Assembly: GCF_009451885.1 (NCBI RefSeq)
Contig: NZ_WIAO01000024.1
Span: forward strand, 27,372 to 91,371
Direction of reading: 5' to 3'
Source: Glycomyces albidus
GTDB taxonomy: Bacteria > Actinomycetota > Actinomycetes > Mycobacteriales > Micromonosporaceae
DNA: 64,000 bases
In this document: in pieces, positions 1 to 11,006 of the stretch
How positions within the stretch are numbered: the first letter of the stretch is position 1
How the letters are laid out: the number at the start of each line of letters is the position of its first letter
The notes under the pieces: generated by a model
What the model was told of the DNA's origin: nothing
Seen by the model: only the letters and a program-made list of their open reading frames with translations
Database searches by the model: none
Translations under genes and position numbers: made by a program

Positions 1-1
1 G

Positions 2-1186
2 TACCTGCCGCTCATCGGCGCGAACCTCGCCAAGCAGATCGGCGCCGGCGGCGGCGAGGGCCGCCGCACCGACCAGTCCGGGATGCTCATGCTCATCTCG
101 CCGCCCGGCTACGGCAAGACGACCCTCATGGAGTACGTCGCCGACCGGCTCGGGATGCTCCTGGTCAAGGTCAACGGGCCCGCGCTCGGGCACGACACCG
201 TCTCGGTCGACCCGGCCGACGCGCCGAACGCGACCGCCCGCGCCGAGGTCCAGAAGATCAACTTCGCGCTCGAATGCGGCTCGAACGTCCTGCTCTACCT
301 CGACGACATCCAGCACACCAACCCCGAGCTGCTCCAGAAGTTCATCTCGCTGTGCGACGCCCAGCGGAAGATGGAGGGCGTCTGGAACGGCCGCACCCGC
401 ACCTACGACCTGCGCGGGAAGCGGTTCGCGGTGTGCATGGCCGGCAACCCGTACACTGAGGCCGGCCAGAAGTTCCGCATCCCCGACATGCTCGCCAACC
501 GCGCCGACGTGTGGAACCTCGGCGACGTCCTGTCCGGGCGCGACCGGGTCTTCGCCCAGTCGTACATCGAGAACGCGCTCACCTCGAACCAGGTGACCGC
601 GCCGCTCGCCGCCCGCGGCCGCGCCGACGTGCAGCTCCTCATCCGGCTCGCCGCCGGCGACCCGACCGCCGCCCCGGAGGGCCTCGCCCACCCGTACTCG
701 GCGGGCGAGCTCGACCAGGTCCTGTCGGTCCTGCGCAAGCTCCTGCGGATCCAGGAGACCGTGCTGCGCAACAACCTCGCGTACATCGCCTCGGCCGCCC
801 AGGACGACGCCTCGCGCACCGAGCCGCCGTTCCTGCTCCAGGGCTCGTACCGGAACATGAACCGGCTCGCCGAGCGGGTCGTCCCGGTCATGAACGACGA
901 GGAGCTCGAAGCGGTCATCGACGACCACTATGCGGGCGAGGCGCAGACGCTCGCGTCCGGCGCGGAGGCCAACCTGCTCAAACTCGCCGAGCTCCGGGGG
1001 CGCCTGACGCCCGAGCGCGAGACCCGCTGGGAGGCGGTCAAGGACGCGTTCCGCCGGGAGCAGACCCTCGGCGGCGCGAGCGACGATCCAATGTCGAGGG
1101 CCGTCGGCGCGATCACCCTGCTGTCCGACCGCGTCGCCGGAATCGAGACCGCCCTGAAGGAAAGAAGCAGCGTCCGCGGGGAATAA
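2..1186 (+). CDS. DNA-repair-type AAA ATPase, C-terminal part (5' end outside window)
   Basis: The reading frame is open from base 2, so the real start lies left of the window; the ATG at 83 is internal. The visible part is an AAA module: Walker A PPGYGKTT at about 90-114, Walker B LLYLDDIQ at about 290-315 and a sensor-like CMAGNPY at about 436-455, followed by a helical C-terminal region of about 200 residues. The arrangement resembles the C-terminal AAA part of the large actinobacterial DNA repair ATPases (DUF3686 type). That family assignment is from memory; the ATPase motifs are seen directly. A BRCT gene follows 114 bp downstream on the same strand, which fits a DNA-damage theme but proves nothing. 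Confidence 0.6.
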   Translation, partial: YLPLIGANLAKQIGAGGGEGRRTDQSGMLMLISPPGYGKTTLMEYVADRLGMLLVKVNGPALGHDTVSVDPADAPNATARAEVQKINFALECGSNVLLYLDDIQHTNPELLQKFISLCDAQRKMEGVWNGRTRTYDLRGKRFAVCMAGNPYTEAGQKFRIPDMLANRADVWNLGDVLSGRDRVFAQSYIENALTSNQVTAPLAARGRADVQLLIRLAAGDPTAAPEGLAHPYSAGELDQVLSVLRKLLRIQETVLRNNLAYIASAAQDDASRTEPPFLLQGSYRNMNRLAERVVPVMNDEELEAVIDDHYAGEAQTLASGAEANLLKLAELRGRLTPERETRWEAVKDAFRREQTLGGASDDPMSRAVGAITLLSDRVAGIETALKERSSVRGE

Positions 1187-1300
1187 AGGCTCGGCGCTGG
1201 GCCGCACCGCACCGGACACCCGGTACGCTTTCGAACAAGAGCCTGGCGCCTGGCTCGCCGTGCCCCTGAAGCCGCTGATTATCAATAAAGGGAGGTCCCC

Positions 1301-2029
1301 GTGCCGACAAAGACGGGAGAAAAGGTCCGGATCATTGTCTTGGGCACCGGCCCCGACGCCGACACCGCCCGCGCGATCGCCGAGTCCGACGCCGACGTCG
1401 CACTCGCCAAACAGTTCACCAAGACCGTGACCCACCTGGTCGCCGACGACACCGTCAAGCCCACCGAAGCGCGCCTGAAGAAGGCCGAGGAGGCCGGCGT
1501 CCCCGTCCTCACCGTCGCCGAGTTCCGCGCGCTGCTGGTCGCCGGGGCCGAGGACGAGGAGGAGACCGAAGCGGTCGAGACCCCCGCGGCCGAGACCGAG
1601 GAGGCACCCGCCGCCGAGGTCGAGGAGGCGCCCGCCGCCGGGGGGACCGCCGACGTCGCCGAAGCCGAGACCGCCGCCGCGACCGCGGACGTCGAGCCCG
1701 AGCCGGTCGCCGAAGCCCCTGAGCCCGAGCCCGTCACCGCCCCCGCCGCCGAGCCCGTCGAGGAGCTCGAGCCGGTCGACGAGTCCGAGAAGCCCTCGGA
1801 GGCGGCGCCGACCGAGACCGCGGCCGCGACCACGTCGTCCACCGAGCCCGAGCCGGTCGCCGAGGCGATCGACGAGCCGGAGGAGGCCAAGGCCGACCCG
1901 GAGCAGGCCGTCCCCGCCCAGACCAAGGCGCCCGCGATCGAGACCACCGACGCCGGATCCGAGAAGGCCAAGCCCGGCCTCCTCGCCAAGATCAAGTCGA
2001 TCTTCGGCCTCACCGGCGCCCGCAAGTAG
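1301..2029 (+). CDS. BRCT-domain protein with long acidic Ala/Glu/Pro tail
   Basis: 242 residues from a GTG start with a GGAGG site 6 nt upstream. Residues about 4-80 look like one BRCT domain: a GEKVRIIVLG-type first strand, a THLVADD segment and an AEEAGVPVLTVAEF end. BRCT domains bind phosphoproteins or DNA ends. Residues about 85-225 are low complexity, built almost only of Glu, Ala, Pro, Val and Thr, and strongly acidic. The last 20 residues turn basic (AKIKSIFGL). A stand-alone BRCT outside DNA ligase is uncommon in bacteria. It may be an adaptor for the upstream ATPase; that link is inference from position only. Confidence 0.75.
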   Translation: MPTKTGEKVRIIVLGTGPDADTARAIAESDADVALAKQFTKTVTHLVADDTVKPTEARLKKAEEAGVPVLTVAEFRALLVAGAEDEEETEAVETPAAETEEAPAAEVEEAPAAGGTADVAEAETAAATADVEPEPVAEAPEPEPVTAPAAEPVEELEPVDESEKPSEAAPTETAAATTSSTEPEPVAEAIDEPEEAKADPEQAVPAQTKAPAIETTDAGSEKAKPGLLAKIKSIFGLTGARK

Positions 2030-2036
2030 CGCACCG

Positions 2037-2067
2037 AAAGCCCCGAGCCCACCGGGCTCGGGGCTTT
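2037..2067 (+). terminator. Hairpin terminator after BRCT gene
   Basis: A perfect 14-bp stem, AAAGCCCCGAGCCC and its complement, with a 3-nt loop, starting 8 bp after the BRCT stop codon. The arms end in AAA and TTT, so it may work in both directions. Confidence 0.8.
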
Positions 2068-2148
2068 AGGCTGCCCGGGAGGGGCCGCGTCCGGGGCGAC
2101 GCGGACCGGGTTCGCTGAGGGCGAACGCGCGAGCGATCGCCGTTAAAA

Positions 2149-2169
2149 CTTGAGTCGTCTAGACTCAAC
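2149..2169 (+). promoter_or_regulatory. HAIR element (HspR operator) upstream of clpB
   Basis: CTTGAGT, 7 nt, ACTCAAC matches the HAIR consensus CTTGAGT-N7-ACTCAAG at 13 of 14 arm positions. It lies 33 bp before the clpB start. HspR is known to repress dnaK operons and clpB of actinomycetes through HAIR, so clpB here is very likely in the HspR heat-shock regulon. No HspR gene lies in this window. Confidence 0.9.
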
Positions 2170-2201
2170 TTGGCACCCGACGAGAGGAAGGCAGAACCGC
2201 A

Positions 2202-4805
<2,604 letters not shown>

Positions 4806-4838
4806 TCCGGGGCCGCCCGACGGGCGACCCACCCGAGA

Positions 4839-4868
4839 GGAGCCCCGGCCGAGCCGCCCCGGGGCTCC
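4839..4868. terminator. Hairpin between convergent clpB and membrane-protein gene
   Basis: GGAGCCCCGG and CCGGGGCTCC form a perfect 10-bp stem with a 10-nt loop, 33 bp after the clpB stop and just before the 3' end of the convergent gene. It probably ends both transcripts. No clear U tract. Confidence 0.65.
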
Positions 4869-4886
4869 CTCGCGAACCGCGTGCCG

Positions 4887-5306
4887 TCAGGTCCGCTCCC
4901 TGCGCGGTACCACCCCGCACCACCGGCGTGCGTCGCCGGTGAGGAGCAGTCCGAACATCACCCAGAACAGCGGGATCGAGAGCAGATAGGCGACGCTGGT
5001 GGCCATGAGCGAGAACGAGCAGAGCCCGCCGGTGACTCCGAGAGCGATCCCGGTGATCCGCGCCCCGTTCCGCCCGCTGCGGAACCGCGTCGCCACCAGG
5101 GCGACCCCGGCGGCGAGGAGCGGCCCGGAGAGCATCTGCACCGGGTAGTGGTAGAGGAAGTCGCCCAGCCTGCCGGCGTTGTCGAGGATGATCCACTCCC
5201 CGGCGGTTCCCAGCGCGACGATCGTCACGGTGCACCACATGACGATGATGGCGGCGGTGACCTTCCTCGGCATCGTTCCGGGCCCGGACGGCTCTTCGAT
5301 CTCCAT
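4887..5306 (-). CDS. Small four-helix membrane protein, unknown function
   Basis: 139 residues. Four hydrophobic segments are visible at about 16-38, 54-73, 83-103 and 104-122. The N-terminus is polar and acidic (MEIEEPSGPG) and the C-terminus ends in a basic cluster (RRWCGVVPRRERT). No family is recognised and there is no catalytic motif. It is convergent with clpB and has its own promoter region to the right, so it is probably a single-gene unit. Several longer frames on the other strand here lack membrane or domain logic. Confidence 0.7.
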   Translation of the reverse strand: MEIEEPSGPGTMPRKVTAAIIVMWCTVTIVALGTAGEWIILDNAGRLGDFLYHYPVQMLSGPLLAAGVALVATRFRSGRNGARITGIALGVTGGLCSFSLMATSVAYLLSIPLFWVMFGLLLTGDARRWCGVVPRRERT

Positions 5307-5480
5307 GTGCGGAGGCTAAAGCCCGCGGCGCGGGAGGGGTCCCGGCGAGCAGCCCGCGGAACGCGGCGGTGGCGCAGTGCGGGTGAGAAGTCCGGGCGTG
5401 CCGGCCCGCAGCGGTCCCACTATGGAATGAAACTTCGTTGTTCACCCGAATAGCTGAGCATCATTGGCCATAGTGCACCC

Positions 5481-6482
5481 ATGGCCATCACTGGTAGCTC
5501 AGGCGCCACACCACGCCTGTCCCGCCGCACCGTCCTCACCGGCGCAGCAGCCCTCATCGCCGGAGCCGCGGGCGTTCCGGCCCGCCCCGCCCGCGCGGCG
5601 CAGGCGCCGCGGATCCGGGCGGCGGCCGCCGGGTGGAGCGGGCGCGACGGCGAACTCCTCGTCCTCACCGAGGAATCCGAACCCACCGGAGCCGCCGACT
5701 ACGCGCTCCGCGTCCTCGAACCCGCAGGGGCCGCCGAGCCCGGCGCGGCCGTGACCGGCGCCCTCGGCCCGCCGCTCCCGCTGCCCCTGCCCGGCGACTT
5801 CGCGCCCCACTCGATGGCCGCGACCGGCCCGGTCCTGTGGGTCACCGGCGCCCGGGAACTCGCGCCCGACCGGGTCCGGCCCGCCCTCGTCCGCATCGAG
5901 AACGGCGTCGGCGGCTACGTCGACCTGCCCGTCCCCGAGGACGTCCGCTCCGGCGTCGCCACCGCCGCGAGCCCCCTCGGAAGCGGCCTCGCCGTCGCCA
6001 TCGAAGGCGGCCCCGGCGAGCACCTGGCCGCACTTTCGCGCAGCCACCTCGCCGTCACCGCCGACGGTGCGCGCACCTGGACCGGCCGGCGCCTCGCCGA
6101 CGACCTCGGCGAAGGCTACGGCACCGTCCTCACCGAGACCGACCGCGGCCTCTTCGCCGCCGTCGCCGACGGCGCCGGCACCCAGTTCGCCTTCACCGGC
6201 CGCCTCACCGAGGCCACGGCCCTGGTCCTCGCCCCGGCCGGGACCCTCCCCGGTGCGGGCCGGCCGATGGCCGCCGTCGCCGCCGCCGCCCACGTCAGCC
6301 TCTTCTCCGACCGGGACGGCGCGATCACCGAGACCCGCTTCGCCCCCGGGCGCACCGAATCGGGCACCGGCGGCACCGCCCGCGACTGCGCCTGCCTCGG
6401 CGAGGTCCTCGCCGTCCCCGGCCGGCGCGGCCTCCGGCTCGAGACCGACGGCACCACCATCCACATCAGGGGACTCGACTAG
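5481..6482 (+). CDS. Tat-exported protein, unknown function
   Basis: 333 residues. The N-terminus holds a twin-arginine signal, LSRRTVLTGAAALIAGAAG, with probable cleavage after PARAAQA near residue 40. The mature part is rich in Gly, Thr, Ala and Glu with repeated short hydrophobic strands, such as LLVLTEESEPTGA, WTGRRLADDLGEG and AHVSLFSDRDGA. This suggests a beta-propeller-like fold, which is inference. No enzyme motif is visible. The next gene begins 13 bp downstream, so the two are probably co-transcribed exported proteins. Confidence 0.75.
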   Translation: MAITGSSGATPRLSRRTVLTGAAALIAGAAGVPARPARAAQAPRIRAAAAGWSGRDGELLVLTEESEPTGAADYALRVLEPAGAAEPGAAVTGALGPPLPLPLPGDFAPHSMAATGPVLWVTGARELAPDRVRPALVRIENGVGGYVDLPVPEDVRSGVATAASPLGSGLAVAIEGGPGEHLAALSRSHLAVTADGARTWTGRRLADDLGEGYGTVLTETDRGLFAAVADGAGTQFAFTGRLTEATALVLAPAGTLPGAGRPMAAVAAAAHVSLFSDRDGAITETRFAPGRTESGTGGTARDCACLGEVLAVPGRRGLRLETDGTTIHIRGLD

Positions 6483-6495
6483 ACGAGGAGGAACG

Positions 6496-7302
6496 ATGCC
6501 ATTCCCCAGCAGCGGCAAGGCGTTCGCGAGCTCGTCCTGCGAACTCCCCGACATCACCCGCGACTGGCTCCACGACACCGTCTGGAAGACCCGCTACCGC
6601 ACCGCGTTCGGCGGTGACGGCCTCGGCGTCCACCCCTCCGTCACCTCCTTCACGATGCACGAGGAGGCGCACGTCCAGGCCGGGAAGCTCGTCCGCGACC
6701 TCCACGACCTCGGCCAGGCGTACGGCTACGCCGGCGTCCCGCGCGCGTACCAGTGGACCGGGCTCGCCGGCGCCAAGGTCTGCAAGCCCGGCTACCACCG
6801 CTACGGCGCCGCCCTCGACTTCACCCGCTTCGACTGGGGGCCGGACTGCTTCGTCGACACCGCCGTCCACGGCAGGGCGCGCCGCTACCTCCGCCGCCGC
6901 TACCTCGCGGTGATCGCCATGTGCCGCAAGCACTTCGGGACGGTCCTGCACCTCCACCACGATCCGGACGGCTCCCACTGGAACCACATCCACGTCGACC
7001 GGGGCCGCAAGGCCGTCGCCGCCGACTGGGACTACCAGACCGACACCACGATCATCCAGTGGGCCGCAAGGGATCTCGCGGGCATCACCGACATGGCCAT
7101 CGACGGCGACTTCGGCCCGCAGACCGAGGAGGGCTTCAAAGCCCTCCGCGACGCCTTCCGGACGGGGGACGTCGACCCGGCCGCGTCATCGGCGAACTTC
7201 CGGATCTGGCTCGACCTCATCGGCCGCCACGGCATGGCCGACAAGGACGCGGGCGAGTACCGGGCCGACACGCGGGCGAAGGCCGCCGGCCGCGACGAGT
7301 AG
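6496..7302 (+). CDS. Extensin-like/M15-like peptidase-fold protein with peptidoglycan-binding-like tail
   Basis: 268 residues from an ATG with a GAGGAG site. A zinc-peptidase-like ligand set is visible: H101-x6-D108 in GYHRYGAALDF, and H161-x2-H164-x-H166 in SHWNHIHVD. This fits the M15/extensin-like C-terminal fold (D-Ala-D-Ala peptidase clan). Residues about 215-245 carry DGDFGPQT, typical of the peptidoglycan-binding-domain-1 motif. No signal peptide is seen, although the role should be at the cell wall; the start or the export route is therefore open. It sits in an operon-like run between a Tat protein and a lipoprotein, supporting an envelope role. Confidence 0.7.
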   Translation: MPFPSSGKAFASSSCELPDITRDWLHDTVWKTRYRTAFGGDGLGVHPSVTSFTMHEEAHVQAGKLVRDLHDLGQAYGYAGVPRAYQWTGLAGAKVCKPGYHRYGAALDFTRFDWGPDCFVDTAVHGRARRYLRRRYLAVIAMCRKHFGTVLHLHHDPDGSHWNHIHVDRGRKAVAADWDYQTDTTIIQWAARDLAGITDMAIDGDFGPQTEEGFKALRDAFRTGDVDPAASSANFRIWLDLIGRHGMADKDAGEYRADTRAKAAGRDE

Positions 7303-7344
7303 CGATCGAACCGGGCGGCCGCCGCCCCGAAGGAGGACCACCGT

Positions 7345-8352
7345 ATGACCCGAACCCGCCTCATGATCATCGCCGCCGCCCTCGCCCTCCTCGCCTCCTG
7401 CGACTCGGCCGCCACGCGGAACGAGGCCGCCGACGCCGGCGTCTTCTACGGCCTCGGCGACGACCACCGCCTCTACCGCTGGGACCCGGCCGAGACGACA
7501 GCGGAACCCGTCCTCGACCTCGGCGGCGCCTGGGACGCCGAGGGCGACGTCGGCACCGTCCTCCGCTCCTCCCTCAGCATCGACCCCCGCCAGCAGAGCG
7601 CCGCCTGGATCGAAGGCGCCTCACCGTCCGCGGCGCTGAAGTTCGGCGACCTCGAGACCGGCGAGATCACCACCGCCGCCGTGTACCCCGTCGACCACGC
7701 CTGCATCGACCCGACGTGGCTCGCCGACGGCTCCGCGCTCCTCGTCCACCGCGCCGCCGTCTGGGGCGCCGAATCCAGTACGGCCCTGGACGACACGACT
7801 CCGCTCCCGGTCCAGTCCTGGGGCGACACCGAGTGGCATTCACCGGAGTCGGGCGAGCTCCCCGCCACCGTCGACCTCGAGACCCGCGGCTGCCGCCTGC
7901 GCTGGTACACCGCCGAGGACGGCTCCGCCCAGGCGATCTACCACAACACCGACGTCACCGAGCTGTACCGTGTCGACACCGTAGGGAACGTCCTCGAGAT
8001 CATCGAGATCCCCGAACTCGACGGCGTCGAGCCGCTCACGATCGGCCTCGTCGGCGTCGACCCCACCGGCCGATACGCGTGCATTGTGGATGGATACGGC
8101 CCATACGGGGCGTTCAAGGGCGGCTTCACGACCCGCGCCCAGTCGGGCACCCGCGTCATCGACCTCCAGACCGGCGAGGCCGCCGGCCACGACGGCCCGT
8201 GCACGTCCCTCCACGCCGACGGCTACATCGCTAGGGACGACGACGCGGCGGCCTTCGTCGACTACGACGGCCGCACCGAGTGGACCGTCGAACTCCCCGC
8301 CGCGATCAAGGAGTCGCCGGTCCTGTTCTACTACCCCGACGAGCGCGGATGA
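7345..8352 (+). CDS. Putative lipoprotein, unknown function
   Basis: 335 residues, AAGGAGG site 8 nt before the ATG. A signal sequence ends in a lipobox, ALLASC, with the lipidated Cys at about residue 19, so the protein should be anchored on the outer face of the membrane. The rest has repeated Trp/Asp-rich strands (LYRWDPAET, WIEGASPSA, LYRVDTVGNV, EWTVELPAA) that suggest a WD40/propeller-like fold. This is inference. It follows the extensin-like gene by 42 bp and is probably in the same envelope operon. Confidence 0.75.
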   Translation: MTRTRLMIIAAALALLASCDSAATRNEAADAGVFYGLGDDHRLYRWDPAETTAEPVLDLGGAWDAEGDVGTVLRSSLSIDPRQQSAAWIEGASPSAALKFGDLETGEITTAAVYPVDHACIDPTWLADGSALLVHRAAVWGAESSTALDDTTPLPVQSWGDTEWHSPESGELPATVDLETRGCRLRWYTAEDGSAQAIYHNTDVTELYRVDTVGNVLEIIEIPELDGVEPLTIGLVGVDPTGRYACIVDGYGPYGAFKGGFTTRAQSGTRVIDLQTGEAAGHDGPCTSLHADGYIARDDDAAAFVDYDGRTEWTVELPAAIKESPVLFYYPDERG

Positions 8353-8381
8353 CCGCCGCGACCGCGGCATAGAATGCGGCC

Positions 8382-9212
8382 GTGAACCGCGTCGCAGGCA
8401 TCCGCCGGTACCCGCTCAAGTCCGCCGCCGCCGAACACCTCGATGAAGCCGAGATCGGCAAGCACGGCCTCGACGGCGACCGCACCTGGGCGTGCCTCGA
8501 CGCCGACGACACGATCGGCAGCGCCAAGCAGCCGCGCCTGTGGGCCGGGCTCCTCGACATCGCCGCCGCATACGAACCGGCCCGAGGCGACGCGTCTGAA
8601 CGCGTCGTCGTCACCGCCCCGAACGGCGCGGGCGGCGACGCCGGCGAGCCCGAGGCCGACGCCGCCGTCTCCGACTGGCTCGGCCGCCCGGTCCGCCTCA
8701 CCCGCACCGCCCCGCAGCAGCTCAGACGCCACCACTGGTGGCCCGACGAGCCCGGCATGATCCCCGAATGGGCCGCCGACGCCGAACCCGGCGGCGACGC
8801 GCTCGTCGCGGCAGGGCACGACGCCGCCGGCGGCCGCTTCTTCGACTTCGGCGCCCTCCACCTCGTCACCACCGGCGCGATCCGGCGGCTCAGCGCCGAG
8901 CACGGCACCGACGTCGACCCGATCCGGTTCCGCCCCAACCTGGTCCTCGACCTCCCCGACGACCCCGAACCGGGCCGGCGCATCGCGATCGGCGACGCGG
9001 TCGTCCTCGAGGTCCTCGTCCCCACGCCCCGCTGCGTGATCCCCTCGATCGCCCACGGCCCCAACCCGAAAGACCCCGGACTGCTCAAGACCCTCGCCCG
9101 GCACCACCGGGTGGACGTCCCGGGCTTCGGCCGCGCCACCTGCTTCGGCTTCTACGCCGACGTCGTCTCCGGCGGCACCGTCCGGACCGGCGACCCGGTC
9201 GCGACCGGCTGA
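8382..9212 (+). CDS. MOSC-domain protein
   Basis: 276 residues. The N-terminus (IRRYPLKSAAAEHL, GLDGDRTWAC) is a MOSC N-terminal beta-barrel. The main MOSC domain follows with RFRPNLVLDLPD, TPRCVIPSIAHGP and a final VSGGTVRTGDPV. MOSC proteins bind molybdenum cofactor or sulfur carried on Cys; Cys in TPRC is the likely sulfur carrier. The cellular target is not known from sequence. The GTG start has no Shine-Dalgarno, but TAGAAT lies 6 nt upstream at 8370-8375, so the mRNA is probably leaderless and the gene has its own promoter. Confidence 0.85.
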   Translation: MNRVAGIRRYPLKSAAAEHLDEAEIGKHGLDGDRTWACLDADDTIGSAKQPRLWAGLLDIAAAYEPARGDASERVVVTAPNGAGGDAGEPEADAAVSDWLGRPVRLTRTAPQQLRRHHWWPDEPGMIPEWAADAEPGGDALVAAGHDAAGGRFFDFGALHLVTTGAIRRLSAEHGTDVDPIRFRPNLVLDLPDDPEPGRRIAIGDAVVLEVLVPTPRCVIPSIAHGPNPKDPGLLKTLARHHRVDVPGFGRATCFGFYADVVSGGTVRTGDPVATG

Positions 9213-9218
9213 CGCACA

Positions 9219-9246
9219 GAGGCCGGGCGCCGCAGCACCCGGCCTC
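9219..9246. terminator. Bidirectional hairpin between convergent genes
   Basis: GAGGCCGGG and CCCGGCCTC make a 9-bp stem with a 10-nt loop in the 46-bp gap between the MOSC gene and the convergent exported protein gene. Confidence 0.7.
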
Positions 9247-9258
9247 CGGATCGGGCGC

Positions 9259-10197
9259 CTAGTTGTAGGCGGTGGTGTAGTAACGGGCCTTGTAGAACTC
9301 GGCCCCGGTCCGGGTCCGGTCGGTGGACTGCGAGAACACCACGGTCGGGCTGCCCCAGTCGCGCGAGCCGGCGTTGTCGCCGCGCACGTAGAAGTACTCG
9401 CCGGTCGCCATCTTCACGTACGCCTTGATCCGCGTCGTGGTGTGCAGCGTCGTCTTCGCGAGCGTCGACTTGTTGATCGAGTAGACCCCGTAGGAGTCCG
9501 AGACCTGCAGGAGCGACGAGTTCGAGAAGTCGGCCTGGAGATCGTGTCCCAGCCCCGACAGCGCGACCTTCTTGCTGTGGGTCTTCAGCCGGGTGTTCCG
9601 GTAGGTGCCGGTCACCGAGTACGCCTGGACGACCTTGTTCCCGCACGCCCACAGGAGGCTGTTGTTCGGGTCCCAGACGACGCCGTGCGCGCCGGCCAGC
9701 GAGACCGTCTGCACCTTCGCGAGCGTCGACGGGTCCGAGACCTTCGTGGGCGCGTAGACGGTGAGGAACCCCTCGGACGAGGCCGACACGAACGCGCCGA
9801 TGTTCGGGATCCGCTCCAGCGCATGCGGGTTCCCGCCCGGCGTGGCGCTCCACAGGAGGTCGTTGAGCTCCTGGTCCTTCTCGTCGGTGATGTTCCAGAT
9901 CCCGACCTTGCCACCCGAGGCGGCCGCGAGCCCGATCGCCCCGAACTGGGCGGTGTCCCGGATGCGGCAGTCGGAGAGGTTCGTCCAGCCGCCGGTGCCG
10001 GGGCTCCACGACTTGTAGCGGTTGGCGTCGCTGAAAGCCTTGTTCTTGTCGAACACGAACACCTTGTTGGTGACCTGCTCGGTCACCATGACCTTGAAGT
10101 TGGCGGTGTCCGCCGAGGCGACGCCGGCCCCGACGGCTCCGGCGGCCGCAAGCGGCGCGCCGACCGCGACCGCGCGAAGCAGGTTGCGTCTCTTCAC
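9259..10197 (-). CDS. Exported protein resembling DUF6528 family
   Basis: 312 residues from a GTG start with a GAGGAG site; the frame is open further upstream but that part looks non-coding. KRRNLLRAVAVGAPLAAAGAVG is a twin-arginine-like signal, with cleavage after ASADT near residue 30. The mature part has a chain of strands with GNPHALERIPNIG, AHGVVWDPNNSLLWACG and GLGHDLQ, which resembles DUF6528 secreted beta-propeller-like proteins (pattern NPHS, AHGVLWDP, LWALG, GHDL). The family assignment is from memory. The product should be extracellular; its activity is unknown. Confidence 0.7.
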   Translation of the reverse strand: MKRRNLLRAVAVGAPLAAAGAVGAGVASADTANFKVMVTEQVTNKVFVFDKNKAFSDANRYKSWSPGTGGWTNLSDCRIRDTAQFGAIGLAAASGGKVGIWNITDEKDQELNDLLWSATPGGNPHALERIPNIGAFVSASSEGFLTVYAPTKVSDPSTLAKVQTVSLAGAHGVVWDPNNSLLWACGNKVVQAYSVTGTYRNTRLKTHSKKVALSGLGHDLQADFSNSSLLQVSDSYGVYSINKSTLAKTTLHTTTRIKAYVKMATGEYFYVRGDNAGSRDWGSPTVVFSQSTDRTRTGAEFYKARYYTTAYN

Positions 10198-10371
10198 GAA
10201 TGGCTCCTCTAGGGGGTAGGAAGAGTCCCGACCCGATCCGGGCCGCGAACCGGTCCCAGTGTGCGCCATGCCGACCAACCGCCCGCGATCACCACTCACC
10301 GGCCCGCGCAGCGCGACCGTATCGCGACTCACCGCTCGCGTACGCACTGTCCAGCGTCGGCCCCGGCCGCC

Positions 10372-10872
10372 TCAAGTGCGATAGGGGTTGAAGCCCTCCG
10401 GCAGCTCGATCACGGGGATCTCCGGGGCTCCTTTGATCTCAGTGAGCCCACCGGTAATGGCGAACACGCCGTCGTCCAGGTCATCGACGTCGACGAGCAC
10501 CTCACCGGAGGACCCGTCCTCCGCCACCAGGATCCACAGTGCGGCGGAAGCCGCATTCGGCGCCGCCAGTACGGCACGGGCCCGGAGCGCCGCGCACAAC
10601 CGCGAAGCCACCGTTACCTCGGGGAGCCCGCCGACCGCTGACGCGAACTCCTCACCCGCATCGAAAGCGACATAGTCTCCATGCCGGTCAGGATCGCGTT
10701 GGATGAGGACCGCAGGCATTCCCTCGACTCTCGACCCGACCACGTGGGCCTTCCCCTGCCGCCATTCGAGCACTTCGATCGAACTCGCCGGCACGCCGAA
10801 CACCGTACTCGTCGCGCTCGCAACCTCTTCGGGTCGCACTCCATTCACGAGCTGGAAGCTGTAACCGTTCAT
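10372..10872 (-). CDS. Unknown small protein, possible accessory immunity gene
   Basis: 166 residues, last gene of the minus-strand toxin cassette, 134 bp after the SitI3-like gene. Acidic, no signal and no membrane segment. Strands such as GYSFQLVNGVRP, HVVGSRVEGMPAVLI, DYVAFDAGEEFA and GEVLVDVDDLDDGVF are visible, but no family is recognised. In polymorphic toxin loci the genes downstream of the toxin are often further or orphan immunity genes; that role is inference from position. It could also be unrelated. Confidence 0.65.
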   Translation of the reverse strand: MNGYSFQLVNGVRPEEVASATSTVFGVPASSIEVLEWRQGKAHVVGSRVEGMPAVLIQRDPDRHGDYVAFDAGEEFASAVGGLPEVTVASRLCAALRARAVLAAPNAASAALWILVAEDGSSGEVLVDVDDLDDGVFAITGGLTEIKGAPEIPVIELPEGFNPYRT

Positions 10873-11006
10873 TCCTGCTCATCCTTCGCATCGGTTGCCG
10901 TGCCGTACACGTGGAGAGTGGCATGCCGACTCCCGGCCGGATCGGACAGGAATTCTCTGCGAGTCCTTCCCAATAGCAGCCGGCGCGGCGGAAGTCGCCG
11001 GCTGCC

